A stretch of DNA of 64,000 bases from Tardiphaga sp. 709 (GCF_032401055.1 NZ_CP135529.1:4958501-5022500), one strand, 5' to 3'. Numbered from the stretch's first letter, positions 1-9,049 are shown. Program-made: numbers and translations. The notes: generated from the sequence alone by a model not told the origin.

Positions 1-103
1 GGCTGCATCGCAGGTGCTGTCGAATGCACGGGAGCTCGAGAGCCAGTCCGGCATGCTGCGCACCGCGGTCGACGATTTCCTCACCAAGGTGAGGGCGGCC
101 TGA
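1..103 (+). CDS. Methyl-accepting chemotaxis protein, C-terminal end only (partial)
   Basis: The reading frame enters at base 2 and gives 33 residues ending in FLTKVRAA before a TGA at 101-103. The same tail closes the two complete chemoreceptors downstream (for example [20 protein letters not shown] in the second one), so this is the last part of the cytoplasmic signalling domain of a third paralogue cut by the window edge. No sensor region can be judged. Confidence 0.85.
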   Translation, partial: AASQVLSNARELESQSGMLRTAVDDFLTKVRAA

Positions 104-114
104 GTCAAATCCTT

Positions 115-143
115 CCCCGAGCGCGGCTTCGCTGTGCTCGGGG
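115..143 (+). terminator. Hairpin after the partial chemoreceptor
   Basis: An 8-bp stem, CCCCGAGC at 115-122 paired with GCTCGGGG at 136-143, begins 12 bases after the stop codon. No clear T-run follows, so it is a probable but not certain intrinsic terminator. The rest of the gap up to 395 shows no gene. Confidence 0.45.
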
Positions 144-395
144 AGCTACCAGGCTGGGACTTGCCTGAACGATTGAGCTTCGGCCGCTGCGTCGTATCGC
201 TGCACCACCAAATTAAAATCTGCACAATGATAGTTCATATAGGTGCATAGCTACCTGTTGCGGGACTTTTAGCGCATTCGAGGTAACCTGTAACCGCGGT
301 TGCAAAAACGGAACTACACACCACTTCACGAACTCGAAACTACACCCTGCGATGGTGACTCGCTTATTTCAGCGCGCCTTACAGGGATACTTCCC

Positions 396-2084
396 ATGAA
401 TCGTTTGAAAATTTCGATCGGCCTTCGCCTCTACAGCATCATTGGCTTGAGCTTTCTTGGCCTCGCCGGGCTGGCCTGGATGCAGCTGAACACCCTCGGC
501 GACTCCCTCAAGCAGCAGCGCCAGAGCGAATTGACCCATCTTACGGAGCTGGCGCTCGGCATCGCGCAGGAAGAATACGCGACGATTCAGCGTAGCGGCG
601 TGTCGGACGAGGCCGCGCGCAAGACCGCAGCGGCGCGTATCGGCAAACTGCGCTACGGCAATGGCGATTACTTCTGGATCAACGACCTGCAGCCGCGCAT
701 GGTGATGCATCCGATCAAGCCCGAGATGAACGGTAGCGATCTCTCCGGCAACAAGGATCCGAACGGCAAGCGGCTGTTTGTCGAATTCGCCGATGTCGTG
801 AAGAAGCAGAAGGCTGGCTTCGTCGACTATCTGTGGCCCAAGCCCGGCAAGGACGCACCGCAGCCGAAGCTCTCTTATGTCGTCGGTTTCGAGCCCTGGG
901 GCTGGGTCATCGGCACCGGCGTCTATATCGACGACTTGCAGGTACAGCTCTGGGAGAGTGCGCGCACCGTGATGATCGCGGCACTCGCGGTCATTGTCAT
1001 TCTCGGCGCGCTTGCCTGGATGATTGGCCGCAGCATCACCATTCCGCTTCGCCGGCTTGGCGCGCGCATGCGCGGTCTCGCCGATGGTGCGCTGGATGAA
1101 GCGATCCCCGACGTCGATCGGGGCGACGAGATCGGCGCCATGGCCGCAACGGTTCAGGTGTTCAAGGACAATGCGGTGCGCATTCGCGGGCTGGACAAGA
1201 TCGAGGTGGAATCGCAGGCCCGTGCTGCTGCCGAACGCCGTGCGGCGATGGAGAGCCTCGCCGATGATTTCGAGCGCAGCGTCAACGGCATCGTGCGTTC
1301 CGTCTCCACCGCTGCGGCCGGTATGCAGAGCACCGCGCAGTCGATGACGGCGACGGCCAGCGACGCGAGCTCGCGCGCATCGACGGTCGGTGCGGCATCG
1401 GCGCGCTCATCTGACAATGTGAGCACGGTTGCCGCCGCGGCTGAAGAACTATCGGCATCGGTCAGCGAAGTGCTGCGTCAGGTGGCGGCGTCGAGCGACA
1501 TCGCCAGCAAGGCAGTGGGCGATGCGGAGCGCACCAATGCGACGGTGCAGCAGCTCTCCAGCGGCGCTGAGAAGATCGGCGAGGTCGTGCAGCTGATCCA
1601 CAACATCGCCTCGCAGACCAATCTGCTTGCGCTCAACGCGACCATTGAAGCGGCACGTGCAGGTGAATCCGGCCGTGGCTTTGCGGTCGTCGCGTCGGAA
1701 GTGAAGGCACTGGCGAGCCAGACGGCCAAGGCCACCGAGGAAATCTCGGCGCAGGTTGCAGCGATGCAGGCGTCGACGCAGGAGGCTGTCAACTCGATCA
1801 ACGCCATCACCGGTACGATCGCGCAGATGAGCCAGATCACCACGACGATCTCGTCGGCCGTGGAAGAGCAGGGGTCGGCCACGCAGGAGATCGCGCGCAA
1901 CATCCAGTCGGTTGCCGCTGGCTCGAGCGAGGTCAGCGCTCATATCGGCGGCGTCAGCGCAGCGGCGGAAGCAACGGGGCAGGCGGCAGGCATGGTGCTG
2001 TCGAATGCGAAGGAGCTGGACGGCCAATCCAGCATCCTGCGCAAGGCGGTGGATGAATTCCTCGCGAAGGTTCGCGCAGCGTAG
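396..2084 (+). CDS. Methyl-accepting chemotaxis protein with periplasmic Cache domain
   Basis: Inner-membrane chemoreceptor of 562 residues that would signal to CheA/CheW. It has one N-terminal membrane helix (about 7-30), a periplasmic single-Cache type domain (motifs [11 protein letters not shown] and [13 protein letters not shown]), a second helix (about 188-207), a HAMP domain (about 211-263) and a long helical signalling domain. The conserved hairpin tip, with [16 protein letters not shown], lies near residue 410. The frame is open from an upstream TTG at 300, but the ATG at 396 follows an AGGGA and is directly followed by the membrane helix, so I use it. The ligand is unknown; Cache domains of this class often bind small organic acids. 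It sits in a tandem array with its neighbours, and its signalling half is nearly the same as that of the next gene, which points to duplication. Confidence 0.92.
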   Translation: MNRLKISIGLRLYSIIGLSFLGLAGLAWMQLNTLGDSLKQQRQSELTHLTELALGIAQEEYATIQRSGVSDEAARKTAAARIGKLRYGNGDYFWINDLQPRMVMHPIKPEMNGSDLSGNKDPNGKRLFVEFADVVKKQKAGFVDYLWPKPGKDAPQPKLSYVVGFEPWGWVIGTGVYIDDLQVQLWESARTVMIAALAVIVILGALAWMIGRSITIPLRRLGARMRGLADGALDEAIPDVDRGDEIGAMAATVQVFKDNAVRIRGLDKIEVESQARAAAERRAAMESLADDFERSVNGIVRSVSTAAAGMQSTAQSMTATASDASSRASTVGAASARSSDNVSTVAAAAEELSASVSEVLRQVAASSDIASKAVGDAERTNATVQQLSSGAEKIGEVVQLIHNIASQTNLLALNATIEAARAGESGRGFAVVASEVKALASQTAKATEEISAQVAAMQASTQEAVNSINAITGTIAQMSQITTTISSAVEEQGSATQEIARNIQSVAAGSSEVSAHIGGVSAAAEATGQAAGMVLSNAKELDGQSSILRKAVDEFLAKVRAA

Positions 2085-2263
2085 GGCCTTTCCTCTTCTC
2101 TCGCGGAGAGCGAGATCTTGTAGCGCTGCAATCGTTGCTCATCATCAAGTATCACAGGCTCGATGATTTGCGGGTTTGGTTTGTAAAGAACAAAAAAAGG
2201 TCTGTTCGGTATTCTTCTCCTCAATTGGTATTTGCCCCCGCGACCTTTTTTGGAGAACTCATT

Positions 2264-3949
2264 GTGAAGATAAGTAATCTGACGATCACGCCCAAGCTAG
2301 GTATTCTGGTGGGTGTCATGTTGCTTGGTCTGTGCGCGTCCGGCGTTCTCGCGGGATATTTCGTTCAGCGCGAGATGATGACCTCAAGGATCGAGGAGCT
2401 TCGCCACTTCGTCGATGCCGCGCGCAGCGTGGCGATCGGACTGCAAAAGCAAGTCGACGCCGGCCAGCTCACCAAGGAAGCCGCGATGGCTGAATTCGGT
2501 CGTCGTGCAAATACGATGACCTACGACAACGGCGCGGGCTACCTGTTTGGCTCCATGATGGACGGCGTGACGGTGTTGTCGCCGGATGCCAAGCAGATCG
2601 GTCAGAACCGCCTCGATGTGGTGACCAATGGCAAGGCGATCGGTCGCGAGTGGCGCGACAGTGTTGCTGCTAAAGGCGAGCACACGATGTTTTATGACTA
2701 CGTCAAACCTGGCCAGACGGAGCCGCTGCGCAAGGTTGCCTATGCCGCTGCGATCCCCGGATGGAACATGTATGTGGGCGCCGGAGCCTATCTGGAAGAT
2801 CTCGACGCCAGGTTGAAGCCGATCGTCTGGGCGCTCGGTTTGGCGATCCTTGCCATTGGTGCGGTCGCGGGCGGCATCGCCTGGATGATCGGTCGCAGCA
2901 TCAGCCGCCCGCTCGGTCAGCTCGGTGCGCGGATGCGCACGCTAGCCGATGGAGCGCTTGAAGACGACATTCCCGGGACCGGGCGCGGCGATGAGATCGG
3001 TGCGATGGCATCGACCGTCCAGGTCTTCAAGGACAATGCCGTCCGGATTCGCGGGCTCGACAAGATCGAGGCCGAGTCGCAGGCGCGCGCGTCTGCCGAG
3101 CGGCGTTCGGCCATGGAGAGCATCGCCGATGATTTCGAACGCAGCGTCAACGGGATCGTTCGCTCGGTATCGACGGCAGCGGCAGGGATGCAGACTACCG
3201 CGCAATCCATGACGGCGACCGCCAGCGATGCCAGTTCGCGTGCGTCGACGGTTGGCGCCGCGTCGGAGCGGTCGTCTGACAATGTCAGCACGGTTGCAGC
3301 CGCTGCCGAGGAATTGTCGGCTTCGGTCAGCGAAGTCTTGCGGCAGGTCTCGCAGTCGAGCCAAATTGCCAGCAAAGCAGTCGGCGATGCGGAACGCACC
3401 AATGCGACCGTTCAGCTGCTGTCCAGCGGCGCGGAGAAGATCGGCGAAGTGGTTCAGTTGATCCACAGCATCGCCTCCCAGACCAATCTGCTCGCGCTGA
3501 ATGCGACTATCGAAGCGGCGCGCGCCGGCGAGTCCGGCCGCGGCTTTGCGGTGGTCGCCTCTGAAGTGAAGGCGCTGGCCAGCCAAACCGCCAAGGCCAC
3601 CGAAGAGATCTCCGCCCAGGTTGCCGCCATGCAGGCGTCCACCAGCGAAGCCGTGCTTTCGATCAGCGCCATTACCGGCACGATCGCGCAGATGAGCGAG
3701 ATCACCACCAGTATCTCCACGGCCGTCCAGGAGCAGGGCGAGGCTACGCGGGAAATCGCGCGCAACATTCAGTCGGTCGCGGCGGGCTCCAGTGAGATCA
3801 GCGAACATATCGGGGGCGTCAGCAGCGCAGCAGAAGCGACCGGGACGGCGGCCTCGCAGGTGTTGTCGAATGCCAGGGAGCTCGATACCCAGTCCGGCAT
3901 GTTGCGGACGGCAGTGGACGAGTTCCTGACCAAGGTGCGTGCTGCGTAG
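2264..3949 (+). CDS. Methyl-accepting chemotaxis protein with periplasmic Cache domain
   Basis: Chemoreceptor of 561 residues with the same layout as the preceding gene: membrane helix (about 8-30), Cache-type sensor (motifs [10 protein letters not shown] and [15 protein letters not shown]), second helix (about 186-208), HAMP, then a signalling domain with the [16 protein letters not shown] tip. The GTG at 2264 is chosen because TGGAG lies 8 bases upstream and the membrane anchor starts at once; an upstream TTG at 2135 would add a non-homologous leader. The sensor halves of this protein and its neighbour differ clearly, while HAMP and signalling halves are almost alike. The pair therefore probably detects different ligands through the same output. 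Confidence 0.92.
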   Translation: MKISNLTITPKLGILVGVMLLGLCASGVLAGYFVQREMMTSRIEELRHFVDAARSVAIGLQKQVDAGQLTKEAAMAEFGRRANTMTYDNGAGYLFGSMMDGVTVLSPDAKQIGQNRLDVVTNGKAIGREWRDSVAAKGEHTMFYDYVKPGQTEPLRKVAYAAAIPGWNMYVGAGAYLEDLDARLKPIVWALGLAILAIGAVAGGIAWMIGRSISRPLGQLGARMRTLADGALEDDIPGTGRGDEIGAMASTVQVFKDNAVRIRGLDKIEAESQARASAERRSAMESIADDFERSVNGIVRSVSTAAAGMQTTAQSMTATASDASSRASTVGAASERSSDNVSTVAAAAEELSASVSEVLRQVSQSSQIASKAVGDAERTNATVQLLSSGAEKIGEVVQLIHSIASQTNLLALNATIEAARAGESGRGFAVVASEVKALASQTAKATEEISAQVAAMQASTSEAVLSISAITGTIAQMSEITTSISTAVQEQGEATREIARNIQSVAAGSSEISEHIGGVSSAAEATGTAASQVLSNARELDTQSGMLRTAVDEFLTKVRAA

Positions 3950-3962
3950 AGGCACTTCTTCC

Positions 3963-3983
3963 CCTCTCCCCTTGTGGGAGAGG
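3963..3983 (+). terminator. Hairpin after the second chemoreceptor
   Basis: Perfect 8-bp stem CCTCTCCC / GGGAGAGG with the loop CTTGT, 13 bases past the stop codon. This sequence resembles a small palindrome common in Bradyrhizobium-type genomes. It is likely a terminator for the plus-strand gene. Confidence 0.55.
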
Positions 3984-4007
3984 AAAGTAGATCAAGCTCG
4001 AACGCAA

Positions 4008-4033
4008 AAAGCCCTCCCTTGCGGGAGGGCTTT
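4008..4033. terminator. Bidirectional terminator between convergent genes
   Basis: An 11-bp perfect stem (AAAGCCCTCCC at 4008-4018, its complement at 4023-4033) with the loop TTGC. Read from the minus strand the stem runs into TTTTT, as in a classic intrinsic terminator for the gene ending at 4066. On the plus strand it ends TTTCGTCGTTT. Confidence 0.8.
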
Positions 4034-4065
4034 CGTCGTTTCAGGCGAGTGCCTGCTCGCGTTGC

Positions 4066-5421
4066 TTACTTCGCCTTCAGGAAGTCGGCGACTTCGAGCA
4101 GCACGAACTCGTTGTCGTCGGCCTTGTTCGGTTCGCGGCTCGACGAGAACGGCAGGTTGTTGTCGTTGCCGACGATGATGTGCGTGGCATCAACCTGGTC
4201 GACATTCTCGATGGTGAAGAACGGGAAGGTCAGCACGCCGTCGTTCAGCGGCTTGCGGGCCAGCTTGTTCGGGTCTTGGATCTTCATCAGGTCGATGAAG
4301 CCGATCTTGCGAACGGGCTTGCCGACATTGGCGTCGTTCAGTTCGATCTTGTAGACCTTCTTGAACTTGGCGAGATCCGGGAAGCAGTCTTCACCGCGCT
4401 TGCCGTCGGCGCAGGCCTTGTCCTTGGTGCCTTCGCCGTTGTCGCGCTCGATGATCAGGCCGTTGTCGGCGGTGATCATGTTGAAGTCGCCGATGGCATT
4501 GCCGTTCTGTTCGAACACGTACTGCCAGTAGCGACCGGTGAACTTTTCGTTGGCGACGTCGAATTCCAGGATGCGCGAGGCTTCCTTGCCGTCGACCTTT
4601 TCCCAGTCCTTCTTTTCGGCATCCCAGATCGGGCCTTCGAGCAGGCCGTAGAGGAACTTGCCATCCTTGGAGGAGGCGAAGCCTTCATAGCCCTTGGAGC
4701 GGCGCAGGTTGACGGTGGTGTAGGTGGCGCCCGGCGCGCCCGGCGACTGCACCGACCAATGGTCCGGCGAACGCACCGGCTTGCCGTCGGCGACGGTGTC
4801 GAACACAGCCAGCACCTTGCCGGTCTTGTCGGCCTTGATGATGTAGGGGCCGAATTCCTCGCCGATCCAGAAATTGTCGCCGACGATCTGGAAGCCTTCG
4901 GTGTCGACATCGGCGCCGGTCAGGTAGCGCTTGGCGGTGTCTTCATGGACGATGCGGAACGGCACCTTCTTGTCGGGATCGTGCAGGAACACGGTGGCCT
5001 GACGCTCGACCTTGCCGTTCTTCCAGTCAATCTTGTGGTGATTGAGATAGATCATGTAGTCGGCCGAATTGTAGCGCGAGCCGGCGCCATTGTCGGTCAG
5101 CACCCAGAACGAACCGTCGGGCATCACCTTGATGCCGGAATGGCCCTGCAGCGGCTGGCCCTTCATCGGCAGCGAGATGCCGGTGGCGCGCTCATAGGAC
5201 TTGCCCATCACGGTGCCGAGCGCTTCGACGCGCTTGCCGGTGGTGTATTTGCCCGAAGTCTTCAGGTCGTTCGGCGCGTCCGCGGGCGCGTCGATGGTCG
5301 ACGTCGCCGGCAGCACGGCATGGCCGGCGAGCTTGGCTGGAAATTCGCCTTCCGACTGCGCAAAGGCTGCGGAAGAAAGCATGACGAGGGAAGCGACGGA
5401 GCAGAGGAATGTGCTGCGCAT
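4066..5421 (-). CDS. Exported esterase-like activity of phytase family protein
   Basis: Predicted secreted protein of 451 residues. The ATG at 5421 follows AAGGAG at a good distance and opens a typical signal peptide (MRSTFLCSVASLVML, cleavage near AFA-Q at residue 22); an ATG eight codons upstream has no such site. The mature part resembles the 'esterase-like activity of phytase' beta-propeller family, with segments such as LKVMPDGSFWVLTDNGAGSR-like (seen as VMPDGSFWVLTDNGAG), GFQIVGDNFWIGEEFGPYI and a C-terminal stretch of Asn/Asp-rich strands. Family members are periplasmic or surface proteins whose substrates are poorly known. A three-repeat Pho box lies about 60 bases upstream, suggesting induction by phosphate starvation and a role in releasing phosphate from an ester. 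The exact substrate is not predictable here. Confidence 0.85.
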   Translation of the reverse strand: MRSTFLCSVASLVMLSSAAFAQSEGEFPAKLAGHAVLPATSTIDAPADAPNDLKTSGKYTTGKRVEALGTVMGKSYERATGISLPMKGQPLQGHSGIKVMPDGSFWVLTDNGAGSRYNSADYMIYLNHHKIDWKNGKVERQATVFLHDPDKKVPFRIVHEDTAKRYLTGADVDTEGFQIVGDNFWIGEEFGPYIIKADKTGKVLAVFDTVADGKPVRSPDHWSVQSPGAPGATYTTVNLRRSKGYEGFASSKDGKFLYGLLEGPIWDAEKKDWEKVDGKEASRILEFDVANEKFTGRYWQYVFEQNGNAIGDFNMITADNGLIIERDNGEGTKDKACADGKRGEDCFPDLAKFKKVYKIELNDANVGKPVRKIGFIDLMKIQDPNKLARKPLNDGVLTFPFFTIENVDQVDATHIIVGNDNNLPFSSSREPNKADDNEFVLLEVADFLKAK

Positions 5422-5479
5422 GGTTGTCTCCTTTGTGGTGACCATGCGGCGTGTTCTGAGGCGCGGGCGTTACGCTGCG

Positions 5480-5508
5480 CTGACAGTTCCGTGACAAGAA
5501 AATGACGA
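5480..5508 (-). promoter_or_regulatory. Pho box (PhoB binding site), three direct repeats
   Basis: On the minus strand three 7-base repeats, TCGTCAT, TTGTCAC and CTGTCAG, are each separated by 4 bases. This is the 11-base periodicity of PhoB sites (consensus CTGTCAT repeated). The block ends 58 bases upstream of the start of the phytase/esterase-like gene, in the position expected for an activator replacing a -35 element. Confidence 0.65.
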
Positions 5509-5588
5509 GAGGGGAAAACCCTGCGACATGCAGTCGCCGAGCCTGCGGGTTAGGCTACCGCTATCGTCATCCTGCTCAGGTCTCTCCG

Positions 5589-5706
5589 GTCGTCCCCGCG
5601 CAGGCGGGGACCCATAACCACGGTCAGTGCTTCGACGCCGCATTGCCAGCGCCGAGCTTCTCTTGATGCGACTGAGGCTATGGGTCCCCGCCTGCGCGGG
5701 GACGAC
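5589..5706. repeat. REPIN-like inverted repeat element, copy 1 (118 bp)
   Basis: 118 bp bounded by perfect 28-bp inverted ends that begin GTCGTCCCCGCG. Each end can itself fold (CCCCGC and GCGGGG around CAG), so the unit is two REP-like hairpins facing each other. A second copy of exactly the same length, differing at about ten positions, lies at 6041-6158. Together they flank the GIY-YIG gene. Confidence 0.85.
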
Positions 5707-5728
5707 CCGCTGAAAGGTCACGGCCGAG

Positions 5729-6019
5729 TTACGAGCCATTCGCCAGCAGCGACGACAGGTCGCTCCATTCGGGATTGTCCGTCTCGATCAGCCGGATCTT
5801 CCAGTCACGATTCCACCTCTTGAGCTGCTTTTCACGCGTGATGGCATCGCTGGGTTGGTCGTAGCTCTCGACATAGACCAACCGGAAAATCTTGTACTCC
5901 CGAGCGAACTTCGAACCCTTTCCCGTCCGGTGCTCCATTATTCGCCGAGCTATATTATTAGTTACGCCAATATACAGCGTACCATGACGACTGCTGGCGA
6001 GAATGTAGACGTAGTACAT
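5729..6019 (-). CDS. Single-domain GIY-YIG nuclease-like protein
   Basis: A 96-residue protein that is almost only a GIY-YIG domain: YVYILASS (GIY position) near residue 3, GTLYIGVTNNIARRIMEH (YIG plus the catalytic Arg) near 13-30, and EKQLKRWNRDWK with the catalytic Glu near 63. It belongs to the small COG2827/UPF0213-like group, whose cellular function is unclear although the fold cleaves DNA in UvrC and homing enzymes. It lies exactly between two copies of a 118-bp REPIN-like element, 22 bp from each (5707-5728 on one side, 6020-6040 on the other). This suggests it travels with or acts on those repeats, but that is inference. There is no DNA-binding extension as in homing endonucleases. 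Confidence 0.88.
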   Translation of the reverse strand: MYYVYILASSRHGTLYIGVTNNIARRIMEHRTGKGSKFAREYKIFRLVYVESYDQPSDAITREKQLKRWNRDWKIRLIETDNPEWSDLSSLLANGS

Positions 6020-6040
6020 GCCGCCGGCCCCCCCTCAGTC

Positions 6041-6158
6041 GTCGTCCCCGCGCAGGCGGGGACCCATAACCACGGTCAGTGCGTCGACGCTGCATTGCTG
6101 GCGCCGAGCTTCTTTTGATAGGACGGAGGCTATTGGTCCCCGCCTTCGCGGGGACGAC
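6041..6158. repeat. REPIN-like inverted repeat element, copy 2 (118 bp)
   Basis: Second copy of the element at 5589-5706, same length and orientation, about 90 percent identical by eye. The ends are again GTCGTCCCCGCG and its complement, with one mismatch near the right end (CCTTCGCGG instead of CCTGCGCGG). It lies between the GIY-YIG start codon and the stop of the Bug receptor gene, so it may also serve as that gene's terminator. Confidence 0.85.
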
Positions 6159-6179
6159 AGTTGAGAGGCCGATCCCTAA

Positions 6180-7166
6180 TTACTGCTTCTCGATCCCCGC
6201 GTCCGTGATCAGCTTTTCCCACACCTTGAGCTGATCCTTCAGGAAGGCGTCGAATTCTTCCGGCGTACCGGAGAAGGCTTCCATGCCGCGGTTGGCGAGG
6301 TCTTTCTGGATTTCGGGGCGTTCGACGATCTTGCGGATTTCGGTGTTGAGCTTGACGACGATGTCCTTCGGCATGTTGGCCGGGCCGAGATAGCCCTGCC
6401 ACGAGGTGATGTCGAAGCCCTTCACGCCGGCCTCGTCCATGGTCGGAAGGTCAGGCAGAAGCTTGGAGCGATATTTCGTGGTCACCGCAAGCGACTTCAG
6501 CGCCTTGGCGTTGACGTGCGGCAAGCCGGTGGGCACGTCGACGAACATCATGCTGACGCGGCCGGCGATGACATCGGTGAGTGCGGGTGGTGAGCTCTTA
6601 TAAGGCACGTGCAGGAGATCGAGCCCGGCGAGACGGGCAAAGGTCGCGCCCGAGACGATCGCCGACGAACTGCCTGATGCGTAGGAGTACTTGCCCGGCT
6701 CCTTTTTGGCCAGTGCGACCAGCTCCTCGACCGAGTTGGCCGGAATCTCGGGATTGATCACCAGCATGAAGGGCAGGTCGCCGGTCCGCGCGATCGGGGT
6801 GAAATCCTTGATCGGATCATAGCTCATGGTCTTGAGCAGATAGGGATTGGCCGAATGCGTCGTGTTGGTCGTCACGAACAGCGTGTAGCCGTCGGCGGGA
6901 GCGCGGGCGACGAAACTGGCGGCGATCGAGCCATTGGCGCCGGCCTTGTTGTCGATCACGGTGTTGGCGTTCAGTGCGGTGCCAAGCTCCTTGGCAATCA
7001 GGCGCGTCGTGGTGTCAGTGCCGCTGCCGGCGGCGAACGGGAGCACCAGCGTGATCGCCCGGTTTGGATAGTTCGCAGTCTGTGCGATGGCGGCCGGGGT
7101 CGCCAACAGCAGCGCTCCGATAAACGATGCGCTCGCTACACCGCGAAGAATTGAAAGTCCGTGCAT
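6180..7166 (-). CDS. Tripartite tricarboxylate transporter (Bug/TctC) substrate-binding protein
   Basis: Periplasmic binding protein of 328 residues. The ATG at 7166 follows GGGAGAA and starts a signal peptide ending near AIAQ (residue 28). The mature protein has the Bug family hallmarks: YPNRAITLVLPFAAGSGTD at the N-terminus, then VIDNKAGANGSIAA, ADGYTLFVTTNTTHSANPYL and a C-terminal TPEEFDAFLKDQLKVWEKLI. Such proteins deliver small carboxylates or other compounds to TctAB permeases, but no tctA or tctB is in the window. It is therefore an orphan receptor that may share a permease or serve as an extracytoplasmic sensor. The ligand is unknown. Confidence 0.92.
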   Translation of the reverse strand: MHGLSILRGVASASFIGALLLATPAAIAQTANYPNRAITLVLPFAAGSGTDTTTRLIAKELGTALNANTVIDNKAGANGSIAASFVARAPADGYTLFVTTNTTHSANPYLLKTMSYDPIKDFTPIARTGDLPFMLVINPEIPANSVEELVALAKKEPGKYSYASGSSSAIVSGATFARLAGLDLLHVPYKSSPPALTDVIAGRVSMMFVDVPTGLPHVNAKALKSLAVTTKYRSKLLPDLPTMDEAGVKGFDITSWQGYLGPANMPKDIVVKLNTEIRKIVERPEIQKDLANRGMEAFSGTPEEFDAFLKDQLKVWEKLITDAGIEKQ

Positions 7167-7507
7167 TCCGCTTTTCTCCCTGAATCGGCTTCGGTAGCCC
7201 ATATTTGTTGCGGGCAAACTAGCGGAGGTCGGTGACGCACGGAAGCGGAAAGGTATGCCGTTCAGGTTGGCGCGCTGTCGATGGTGTAGGCCATGCATCG
7301 ACGTCGTAACACCGGGGCGACCTTATCGCGTTCGTGAGCGACAGCATTTACAGACGGCCGCTGATCCGCAGCATCTCAGCGTCGGGGTCGGTGCGAATGC
7401 CGGGGCGAGCTCCGGAGCACGCGCGATCGTTTCGTCGCGGTCCTTCTCGCCCCCGCTACTGCTTCCCGACCAGCGACAGGTTCAGCGCCGCGCAGGCGCA
7501 AAGCTCT

Positions 7508-7537
7508 TTGACAAATGCAAAGCAGCCCCTATATAAA
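7508..7537 (+). promoter_or_regulatory. Sigma-70 type promoter of mbfA
   Basis: TTGACA at 7508-7513 and TATAAA at 7532-7537 with an 18-bp spacer. It is the best promoter match in the 404-bp gap 7167-7570, which otherwise shows no gene. The start point would fall inside the iron-control element that follows. Confidence 0.65.
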
Positions 7538-7553
7538 TTAGAACAATTCTAAA
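7537..7553 (+). promoter_or_regulatory. Iron control element (ICE), predicted Irr operator
   Basis: ATTAGAACAATTCTAAA matches the rhizobial ICE consensus TTTAGAA-N3-TTCTAAA at all but the first base. It starts on the last base of the -10 box and covers the expected transcription start, 18 bases before the mbfA ATG. Bound Irr would block initiation. In Bradyrhizobium, Irr represses mbfA under low iron, so placement and identity agree. Confidence 0.8.
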
Positions 7554-7570
7554 TTATGTAAGGCATTGAT

Positions 7571-8542
7571 ATGAAGGCGTTTTCGGAGCTCACCGAACGC
7601 GAGGTGCTGGCGGTTGCGATCTCCAGCGAGGAAGAGGACAGCCGGATCTATCTCAGCTTCGCCGAGGATCTGGCAGAGCGCTATCCCGATTCCGCGAAAG
7701 TCTTCAGCGAGATGGCCGAAGAGGAAAAGGGCCATCGGCATCTGCTGTTGCAGATGTATGAGGAGCGCTTCGGACCGAACCTTCCGCCGATCCGGCGCGA
7801 AGACGTGAAGGGCTTCATCCGCCGCCGACCAATCTGGCTCACGCGTAACCTGTCGCTCGACACCATCCGCAAGGAGGCCGAGAGGATGGAGTTCGAGGCC
7901 GAGCGCTTTTACGCCAGGGCCGCCGAGCAGGCGACGGATGTCGGCGTTCGCAAGTTGCTGGGCGATCTGGCCGAGCTGGAAAAAGGACACGAGCATCTCG
8001 CGGCCAAATTATCGGATGCCATCCTGACGTCCGACGTTCGCACGATGGAGGACACCACTCGCCACCGGATGTTCGTCCTGCAATATGTTCAGCCAGGTCT
8101 TGCGGGCTTGATGGACGGCTCCGTATCCACGCTGGCGCCGCTGTTTGCGGCCGCGTTTGCAACACATCACAACTGGCAGACATTTCTTGTTGGCCTCGCC
8201 GCATCGATCGGCGCCGGCATCAGCATGGGTTTCGCCGAAGCACTGTCGGACGATGGCTCCATGACCGGACGCGGCTCGCCGTGGCTACGTGGCGGCATCT
8301 GCGGGCTGATGACGACGCTGGGCGGTCTCGGCCATACTCTGCCTTATCTCGTGCCGGACAGTTGGCCGAATGCATTCTGGATCGCGACGGCCATCGCGGG
8401 TGTTGTCGTTTTTTTCGAACTCTGGGCCATCGCCTATATCAGGGCGCGCTATATGGATACGCCGTTCCTGCAGGCCGTCTTTCAGGTGGTGCTTGGCGGC
8501 GTCATCGTTCTGGCGGTGGGCATATTGATCGGAGGCGCGTAG
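7571..8542 (+). CDS. mbfA: Membrane-bound ferritin MbfA (ferritin-like domain fused to VIT1-type iron exporter)
   Basis: 323-residue fusion. Residues 1-140 are a ferritin-like four-helix domain with repeated di-iron ligands ([47 protein letters not shown]). Residues 165-323 are a VIT1/CCC1-like membrane domain ([37 protein letters not shown] and three C-terminal helices). MbfA proteins of Bradyrhizobium and Agrobacterium export iron across the inner membrane and protect from iron and peroxide stress. The ATG at 7571 is preceded by AAGG. Control is predicted by Irr through the ICE site overlapping the promoter. It is complete, with all metal-ligand segments visible. Confidence 0.95.
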   Translation: MKAFSELTEREVLAVAISSEEEDSRIYLSFAEDLAERYPDSAKVFSEMAEEEKGHRHLLLQMYEERFGPNLPPIRREDVKGFIRRRPIWLTRNLSLDTIRKEAERMEFEAERFYARAAEQATDVGVRKLLGDLAELEKGHEHLAAKLSDAILTSDVRTMEDTTRHRMFVLQYVQPGLAGLMDGSVSTLAPLFAAAFATHHNWQTFLVGLAASIGAGISMGFAEALSDDGSMTGRGSPWLRGGICGLMTTLGGLGHTLPYLVPDSWPNAFWIATAIAGVVVFFELWAIAYIRARYMDTPFLQAVFQVVLGGVIVLAVGILIGGA

Positions 8543-8693
8543 TGGTGGGGACGCGTCAGATGGCGTCGTTGCGCGGGATGGCGTAGGTTCCATGCGCGGG
8601 AAACCCTGCTGCTCGTCCCGCCGATGATGAGTGTGTGCGATGCATGATCGCGGCAGGTGCGATGCGGGCAGCTTACGGGTGAAGGAGCGTCCC

Positions 8694-8987
8694 ATGTATG
8701 CTGCCATTCGTCAGAGCAAGGCAAAGACCGGCATGGCTGAGGAACTGACGCGCAGGATCAAGGAAGGTGCCATTCCGATCATCAGTGATGTCGAAGGTTT
8801 CATGGCCTATTATGTGGTCTATGCGTCCGACGATACGGTGACGGCGATCAGCATCTTCAATAATTTCGCGGGCGCCGAGGAGTCGAACCGACGCGGGCTC
8901 GCGTGGAGCGAACAGAATCTGGCGCCCTTGCTGATTGGACCAGCCACAGCGATAGCCGGCCCGGTTATCGTTCATACGTTGGCATAA
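8694..8987 (+). CDS. ABM-like (antibiotic biosynthesis monooxygenase fold) protein
   Basis: 97-residue cytoplasmic protein. The ATG at 8694 sits behind AAGGAG at ideal distance. The sequence (MYAAIRQSKAKTGMAEEL, then GFMAYYVVYASDDTVTAIS and FNNFAGAEESNR) has the pattern of a dimeric alpha/beta barrel of the ABM superfamily, which includes quinol monooxygenases, haem-degrading enzymes and many proteins of unknown role. No catalytic residues allow a narrower call. It stands alone between mbfA and the isomerase gene. Confidence 0.7.
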   Translation: MYAAIRQSKAKTGMAEELTRRIKEGAIPIISDVEGFMAYYVVYASDDTVTAISIFNNFAGAEESNRRGLAWSEQNLAPLLIGPATAIAGPVIVHTLA

Positions 8988-9049
8988 CGCGCGCGGGACA
9001 GGTGCTGTGCCGGGCGGTGGCATGTGCGCGTAGATTACTCGCCAGATTC

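Noticed and set aside
2942-3955. 337-codon minus-strand frame antisense to the second chemoreceptor
   Set aside because: High-GC codon structure opens the opposite strand; the product is Arg/Gly/His-rich with no domain, while the plus strand encodes an intact chemoreceptor.
4180-5505. 441-codon plus-strand frame antisense to the phytase-like gene
   Set aside because: Low-complexity Val/Gly/Ala/Asp/His product typical of antisense frames; the minus strand has signal peptide, ribosome site and Pho box.
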